64,000 nucleotides of DNA from Sycon ciliatum (taxonomy: Eukaryota > Porifera > Calcarea > Leucosolenida > Sycettidae): the NCBI RefSeq assembly GCF_964019385.1, contig NC_088643.1, positions 9,601,554-9,665,553 on the forward strand, read 5' to 3'. The notes under the pieces were generated by a model. It was not told the DNA's origin. It was given only the letters and a program-made list of their open reading frames with translations, and made no database searches. The translations under genes were made by a program, and so were the position numbers. Positions within the stretch are counted from its first letter, which is position 1, and each line of letters opens with the position of its first letter. Below, piece after piece: positions 56,639 to 64,000 of the stretch.

Positions 56639-56795
56639 GTACCAAACCGGTGGCAACTGAAATCCGACCCCCTGAGCGGTGCGCTCACATCACAAAGACC
56701 CGGCATGGGATTGTAACACTACGAAATAGAGGCCGCTAGAAAGTGAACACATCGCTCAGGGGGTCGGATTTCAGTTGCCATCGGTTTAGTACCTC
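56639..56795. mobile_element. Short MITE with about 43-bp TIRs (157 bp)
   Basis: GTACCAAACCGGTGGCAACT through ATCCGACCCCCTGAGCG on the left is inverted on the right with about three mismatches. Superfamily not assigned. Confidence 0.75.
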
Positions 56796-56989
56796 GGCTA
56801 CTATGAGGCACTGCGATGAGGTACAGATTTAACGGTGCCTTCAGGTTCGTTATATGTGTACATGTACTGAGGTGTCACTCAACAGAACTACTTGTTGGTA
56901 TTGGTAACCCAAACGGGCACATCCAGACCCAAGGACGGTCAAGGGAAAAGTGACTGCGTCACGTGGTTGTACATGTACATGTACATGTA

Positions 56990-57235
56990 CCTCCAGCCAA
57001 CCCCCGCCCAGTGGGTGGTCGATCCACTAGGTTAGCCACGGAGACTGCCCACCGCCACCTGCTCCAGCTCAAGTCAACGTTGCCCTTGCGCACTCGTAGC
57101 AGTCTACAGGGTTCCTACCCAGACTGCATTATTCCCTTGTGGAACAGCCTACCAGCACGGCCGCAACCCAGACAGCTCCAGTCCTTCAACTCAAGGAAAA
57201 ATGCAACAAGTATCTGGTGCACCTGAACTGGCAAA
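56990..57235 (+). pseudogene. LINE C-terminal fragment
   Basis: SLQGSYPDCIIPLWNSLPAR, then LQSF and (after a shift) KCNKYLVHLNWQTAADAL to a stop near 57254. Only the last 80 residues remain. The 3' region may run to AAAAAATAAAATATTACTT near 57535. Confidence 0.6.
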
Positions 57236-60112
57236 CAGCCGCCGACGCCCTATGAACGGGTTAGACCAGCGCCTCACTAGCATCCTCCATCCCTCCTTAC
57301 CACAATGTGATGTTATCTTTTACTCTGCTTCTCTCACGACCATTTACCCATTGTTCTCCTTCCTCACTATTATTCATTTCCCCTCCTCCTCCCCTCCTCA
57401 TGGTTTTACTGCATGCATTATGGCGCGCTTTGTCTTCGTAGACGCGGAGATTTTTTGCAGCCTGGTCCAGCCACCACTTCTAGCACATATTCGAGAATAA
57501 GTGGACTTTCGTATAAAAAAATAAAATATTACTTGTAGCAATTCCTGAGGGGGAACGGTCCACTCAACACCCTGAGACCCGTGAGAATAATAAACAAATA
57601 AAGGAAGCAGGAGGGCCGGCGACACGGGGCGATCTGTACTTGATGAAAACACAATCTTGTAGTGACAGTCAGCATTTTCTTCAGACTTTCCCTTTTACAA
57701 CTCCTGAAACTAATAATAATTAGTACATGTATACAGATCAGGTTCAGATCAACAGTGGCGAAATGTGCCCTCTACTTCGCAAAGCGTGATGGACTAGTGG
57801 AGTATTGTGAAGCATGGTGGGAAGGCTGGTTGCTGATATTGGCATTGTGGCTTGAGACATCGTGCTACATGTTCATGTACTTGCGTTGTCATTTCACCAA
57901 CACGTGAACATAAAGTTACATAAAGTTTCATAAAGCCATTCTACTCTCACCTCATCATAGCAACACAGCGGATGTACTAGTGCCAGTGGTGAAATCATCC
58001 ATTGTTCCACATCACCATGGAGTCGAGTGTGAAAAGCAGCGATCACAAAATGCTTTACTCAAGTTAGTTTGAAATACCAGTCTGGGATAGGGATCAAAGT
58101 CGCTATCGATACAGTGTATCTTGTTGATGGAGCTCGTGCTCCCCGAGTCATGGACTGAGTGGTACTCCGACTGATTACGACACTGTATAACCAGTATCCT
58201 CTCCATGGGGGGGGGGGGGGGCATAGCCATTTACATGTACATGTACATCCAGAGCCGCTTGATGGCGAGGGTGCAATCGAAGGTGAATTTGCACCGTCCA
58301 TGCGCTTTCTGTGAGGACTTGAAAGTGTCAACTTGGTTATTAGAGATTTAGTACTGCAGCTTGTGCAGATGGGACCAACATAATCCGCCACGAACGACCA
58401 CAATTGGTAAGGCCAAAAAGGTCATTGCACTTAGTAGTTGAAAGTAGGTCTAGTATTTATCCTGTTGTCTTCCTTCCCTTCCCTCCTCGTCCAGCTGTTA
58501 GCTTCTCGAGGGTGAACTCAGTTTTTCTGACCAGCCCCACTTGTCGCATCTTGTAATGACACAAACCAAATACTCCAGTACATGATGTACCACCTTAGGA
58601 TGCAGCTTAGGATACGTACAGTCCATCTACAACATACACAAATCTGTGGACAACAACATGTGCCCGTGCATGTACATGTACAGTTATTTTCCGGTTTTGA
58701 CTGGCAGACTTCGTTCCTACTTCACCTCGCTAACCAACAAAAATCCGGAGATAGATGTAGCTAACTTTTTAATTGAGGTTAAAATGTCTGGCCTTACAGT
58801 TACAATGTACATGTACATTATATTCATGTACAGGTGCTTGGGTTCTGGCCCCTGGCCCTGCGCCCTCGGCTCCAGTACGACAAGAATACAGGTCTCAAGA
58901 GCACAATCACAAACTGCTTATGCAACCCTGGCCTGGTAACAATTATTATTAGTTTAATAGTTAGTTGTCACGCGTGCCCTAGTCTAAAACCTGTAACAAA
59001 TTGTTCCGGTCATGACACATACATATACATGTACATGTACATGTACATGTACGTGTACACGGCTACATCTTGTATACCATGCCCTTGTTACACAATCACG
59101 AAAAAGAGAATAATTCGAGCTGGGGTTTGGGGGCACTCACTTGACGTCCGGAGTGTACGATTCAATGACGTGCGAAGTACACTGAAGTAGACTTGAGTAC
59201 ACCACTGGCGCGTGGCGTTACCATGAAGAAACAGTTAGCAATCGAGTTCCATTCACTAGCAATTATTAATTTTCGGCAGTATTTTTCATTCACGATCGGT
59301 ACCCTGTGGTATGCCAGATAGGCGTGCGGATACAATGGCCTTCTTACCGGATACAATGGCCTTGTCAGGTGATTTTCGGAGAAGGCAATGGTCGATTTTA
59401 TCTTTCATTTTCTTCAATACGTCACCTGCAGTTGGAAGAGTGCTTTCCGATAATAATTCACCATGCGCAAACGTACACCGTTCTCATTCTCAGGAATGTG
59501 AAATACCAGGCATTGTGTAGACGAATTACATGTACATGTACAGTATAATTCTGTAGTCTGGTCTCTCGCCTGAAGGGTTTCCTAAGGAACATAACCGGTG
59601 CTGAAACAAATTACATCAGAGACTGGTAAACGAATGTACACGTACATGTTACATGTTACCTGTCCTGCTCCACTTAGACGTCTAACGAAACTGGGCCGTC
59701 ACTTTACCACCATTAGGGCTACAATGCAAACTTACAGGGGGCATTACAATACTAATTTGGTAATTATTATTATCATCAGTTCTACTATCGGTGGCCCCCA
59801 GTATACATGTACATGACATTGTATAGAGACTTTCGCAGACTGGCGGCCAGGAGGCTGAAGAGTGAAGTGTTGACTTGGTAATGTCAGATGGTGTACGTGT
59901 GTGGTCACGATCCCGCCAAGGAGGAACTGAGGCGACGTGTCGTTGGGTCTGTCTGACCGCCCTCCTTTCTTCGTCCAGATATCACCTTCTCGCCTCGGCG
60001 ACACTGCCAACCAGTGAACCAAGCTTCCCAGGGAATCAAAGAATCAAGAATCAGGAGCTCTACAAAAGACCAACAGCACGATTTAAACCGGCAAGTAGGT
60101 TTGTTCAGTAAC
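57236..60112. other. Unassigned intergenic region
   Basis: LINE 3' region at the left edge, G-run at about 58207-58220, ACATGT tracts near 58232, 58672 and 59026. No gene is recognised. Confidence 0.4.
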
Positions 60113-60470
60113 GGAATGATGAATTTTGCTCCAGCCGACATACTGGAATCTTCGTTTCTCTAATCCCGTTTACAAAGCAGTTGCCTCGTGAAGAGGCGCT
60201 TAGCCTTTCGTAAGTGTTGGAGTATTCTAACATCAGCAGGTAAAATGTTCTTAGAAAGACTGCATGGCACGAGGACAAGTGAAATAGGCTAGCGGAACGA
60301 TGTGCTAAGTACTTCGCTCCAGCCGACATCCTGGAATCGTCGTTTCTCTCCCCCTTGTGCAAACCAGTTGCAGCGTGAAGAGGCATCACGCCTTTAAAAT
60401 TGTTGACATATTCTGCCCGCTGCAGGTAAAATGTTCCCCAACAAACTGGCACGAAGGCAAGTGATATATT
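60113..60470. repeat. Tandem duplication, two units of about 180 bp
   Basis: Units share GCTCCAGCCGACAT.CTGGAAT, CGTTTCTCT, GTGAAGAGGC and CAGGTAAAATGTTC. The two are about 70 percent alike by eye and out of frame with each other on both strands. Confidence 0.75.
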
Positions 60471-61515
60471 GTGGCAATTGCCCTGTTTTCGGAACTGCAA
60501 TACAACATATCTCTAGCATCTCTCCCACCAGACGATCATCAGTCCGTCCACTCCAACCCGACAACAGCATCGCTATTGCCGGCTCATCTCATAAACAAAT
60601 AACACAGTTAAAATTTCACAGCTGATTCCAGTACACAGCTCTCATTAATCCTTGCGTGGGAGTTTCTTGCAATTTTGTCAATACCCATGTTCTAATACCT
60701 AGCGCTACAAGCAGTATGAAACAGCTGGCGGGGTGTGAATACGCAGCACAAGGGAGAAGCGATACGAATTGCACTCTCACTTGCTTGTAGAACGGCACAA
60801 GTAAGATCGTACTTCACAAATTGCTTTTTTTAAGGCAAAGGTCCAACCTGTTATCTCAATGTTGTTCCTGCACCTTCTCCTCTTTGCACAAAAGCGCCCA
60901 TGCCAGCGATTGACCATCTATCCTCTTGCAACGTGGCGATGTCCACTAATCCACAACAGCTGGATCCTTTCTCTGTTGTCTTTCCTACAAGACCAACACC
61001 ATCCACCTGCCTGTCTAGTCGCCCGGCTGCCTGGACTGTGGACGAGGCAATTTGGAATACCAGCAGAAACTAAGAGTCTGAAGGTACGTCTTGGACGATG
61101 CGTCCTGCCTCTGCTTCCCTGAAATGTCGGTCAAAACACGCTGAATATCACTCACTAAACTAGCATCTATATAATTCAAAACAATGTTCTGTCGCCGTGG
61201 ATCAGGCTACTTTACACTTTTCCTCTCGTCATCACCATCGAACTGATCGGATGATTGTCAGATGGAGGAGCCACTGCGATTCTGTCTATCGTGGAACAAC
61301 ATTTCGTGGAGGTTTGTTGTTGTTGTTTGGCTTTATTTACAGTGGAGTTCCTAAACAGGCCTAAACCTAATGACAATGGTCCCACTGATAATAAGAGGAA
61401 AGAACAAATATAAAAATATGCGGACAAGCAGAACAAAGAAGAAGATAAGTTAGATAACTAATATGAGCACGGCAGCAGGTAAAAAAATGGCACAAGCACG
61501 GCCAACCGGGAAGAA
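60471..61515. other. Unassigned
   Basis: TTTGTTGTTGTTGTTTGGCTTTATTTAC at about 61312-61340 could be an inverted LINE tail. Nothing else. Confidence 0.35.
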
Positions 61516-61690
<175 letters not shown>

Positions 61691-61856
61691 ACAAGACTTG
61701 GCTGCATGTTGTGTCATCAATCCATTCCAGTCGATCAACCTGAAGATTTCCGGTCAAGATTTCCTACAGAACCCATGAGCTAAGGGCGAAACTCATGTCA
61801 CCATCCAGCATGTCGTGGCTGTGTGTCAACGCCTTTGCGTCATACACGAACTGATG

Positions 61857-64000
61857 TCCCAGATATTTGCGTAGGATTAGCATGACATTAGCAACGGCAC
61901 ACCTACATTGTACATGTAACTTGTACATCTAATAGGTGTGAATGTTTGTTTATAGTGAGTGCTGTTGTTAGAATTAGAAGAAGAATCCTCACTTTCCTCT
62001 TCTGCATGTACATTGTATGCTGCCGACACCCCATTGCTGCTGCAGATGGTCAGCAGCCTGGATCGTATTATCATGATACAGTAAAGTATTGGAAGTGCGT
62101 TGGTGGGGTTGGAACGCACTGTCACTACATGAACAATCGCTTGGCATGACCCGATTTGGCGATGGGTCAAGGTGCCCATGTAAAACATGTCAAATAACGC
62201 ATCCAGACATGTCCAAAACTTGACAATCCAGCATTGGGGCAGGCACTTTGTGTCGCCAAATCCATTAACAGATTGAAGACAACAAGCACAGGCTGTCAAG
62301 CTATTACAAATGCACACACACAGTGCCTACATGCGCCAGTCCCACAAAACCTGCCAAAGCATTCCAAGAAGTGCTACAAGAATCATCCCACGGCAGTGCT
62401 GCTTCTCCCCTATCACAAGTTTCCAACGCTAGCCTCCTACCAGCTCCTACCAGAGATACATGTCACATGACTTGTGCATGTACATGTAGATATTGGGCAC
62501 AATATCAAATTCCTGCCCGCTCCTCCTTCCAGAGATACATGTCACATGACTTGTGCATATAGATATTGGGCACAATATCAAATTCCTGCGCGCTCCTCCT
62601 TCCCTGCAGTAACATCGACTGGCCCCACTAATTAATAATCGCCCAGCCATACGCAGATGAAAGGGTCAATTCCGGTAAATTAAATAAAGCCAAACAAACA
62701 AATAATTCTTTCGAATTATAAATGTCAAGTTACGTTGATCGCAATGGAGAGACCTTTGGCTTGGCGGAGAGATATCAGTAATGTGCACATGGGACTGGCA
62801 TTACGTAGAGAGTACGTTGAGAGAACACTACAGACACCACTGCACTATTCGCTCAACTCAGAGTCTTCAGGCCAGTAATGATCAGCATTCATGCACGAGA
62901 CCGCGCCGCAATCTGTCTGACGCAACATTCTATCCGCTGTGTTACAGGCCCTGATATTCCCACATGCATATAAGCTTTTTTCAATACTAAGTACTAGTAA
63001 CTCTTATCTTTCACATCTAAACTAGTTGGTTAGGGTCAATAGCCTGAATAGGGATCGTTGGTGTTCATTCCGCGTGCCGATAGAATTGTTGATTGGGTTG
63101 AGTAGGAGCTTTGGCGTGAACAAACTGTGTAACAAGAGACACCTCGCTCCAATCTGCCCACATCACAATGTGGCAGCGGATTATAAAATTTACTCTAGGT
63201 ACATTATTGCAGTCATGTCTCGTGTGGCAGATCGGCCACAATGGTATTCCGGTACATTGTTAGTTGTTCATGCATCGGTAGATTGACAGTTATTACGAGT
63301 CAAGGGCAATAGATCACCTCAAACTTTGAAAGTTGAATTTGAAACCAACGACTCCACAAAACACGTCTTCAATAATGCCCTGTCTGGGTGAGTGGACGTG
63401 GATTCGACAGGCCTACTGTTGCACTGAGTAAGGATGGCACACGCATCACAAAATAAGCTCGCCATGAAAGAGTTTAGTGCCAGGGAGATGAATAACCTTC
63501 GGAATCGGTGACACCTGCGCTTCAAACTGAAGTAACATTAGTTTGCTGAGACATGACATGATCAAGAGGGGTATGATGAGACATGACATGCTGACAGCAA
63601 TCAGATCATGACAGGCAGGACCAAACAAGTTATGTACTGAATGTGTGATGCATCTCCTGCGTGGAGCCGGTCAGCAACGCCACATTTAACGTGCCTTCAT
63701 GAATTATATCCGGCGGATACTGCTCCTGAATTTCATAAGTGCCGATCAATACCAAAATATGTGAACAGATACTGTAGTATGTATGTCATACATGTACACG
63801 TCCATGGTTTGCTCCTCTGGGGCCCCTTAAAAATGTACAATGTACATGTACATTATACGTGAATTAAATCACAATAGAGCAGTCATGTACATGTACATGT
63901 ACATGTACATGACATCAATGACATGGTACTCAGAGTGGATGGACGGAGGCGGGGGGGGGGAGTGGGGTCTCTTGATCTAACAAAAATACTTTATTATACA
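61857..64000. repeat. Segmental duplication, copy 2 (runs to window end)
   Basis: Direct copy of 46757-48577 plus 49979-50304, joined at GTGGAGCCGGTCAGCAACG (63660-63678) without the 1.4-kb block. It has a 24-bp AAATAAAGCCAAACAAAC piece at about 62680 that copy 1 lacks, and lacks a 36-bp piece at about 48505. Confidence 0.9.
63884..63911. repeat. (ACATGT)n palindromic tract
   Basis: Longer here than in the matching place of copy 1 (about 50200), which shows length change since duplication. Confidence 0.85.

Overview
This is nuclear DNA from an animal. The three recognisable host coding units have intron signals and SOX-type HMG boxes, and most of the rest is metazoan-style repeats: non-LTR retrotransposons (LINEs), Penelope-like elements (PLEs), tRNA-derived SINEs, DNA-transposon derivatives and long microsatellites. 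Small divergent SOX genes in a repeat-dense genome suggest an early-branching animal, perhaps a sponge. No single sequence here proves the species. Nothing bacterial (operons, ribosome binding sites, CRISPR) was seen.

Host genes. (1) On the + strand, an HMG-box exon at 3101-3840 and a second, more divergent HMG-box exon at 5156-6236 are separated by a 1.3-kb intron-like stretch with a GT/GA microsatellite. The donor (AAG|GTGAGA) and acceptor (TTCTCCAG|C) are phase-matched, so the two exons could form one 606-codon reading frame with two HMG boxes. Two neighbouring single-box genes remain possible. (2) On the - strand, a third SOX-like gene runs from exon 1 (about 44840-44701, donor CAG|GTGAGT) to exon 2 (43737-42339). 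The join is in frame and gives about 512 residues: HMG box, acidic run and a Ser/Pro/Thr-rich tail.

Repeats, left to right. 0.9-1.35 kb: PLE-type repeat with a hammerhead ribozyme. 8.2-8.8 kb: piggyBac-type MITE. 10.7-11.6 kb: LINE reverse transcriptase (RT). 12.5-15.8 kb: Gypsy-like scrap, LINE ORF1 and endonuclease, CT microsatellites, and a LINE inserted in a 34-bp minisatellite. 18.8-24.7 kb: foldback element, SINEs, Harbinger-type MITE, 400-bp GA tract, hAT MITE. 26.6-34.2 kb: a deep nest of LINEs with a hAT MITE inside, then a PLE with RT and GIY-YIG endonuclease. 35-39.3 kb: more hammerheads, a second PLE endonuclease, a Tc/mariner-type MITE. 46.8-50.3 kb and 61.9-64.0 kb: two direct copies of one segment, the first interrupted by 1.4 kb. 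52.3 kb: a perfect 43-bp hairpin.

Most notable: the possible double-HMG gene, four hammerhead ribozyme candidates (three with all three stems well paired), LINE 3' ends sharing a hairpin with compensatory changes, and an insertion history that can be read from target-site duplications (TSDs). Short palindromic (ACATGT)n tracts are scattered through the window and get denser after 46 kb.
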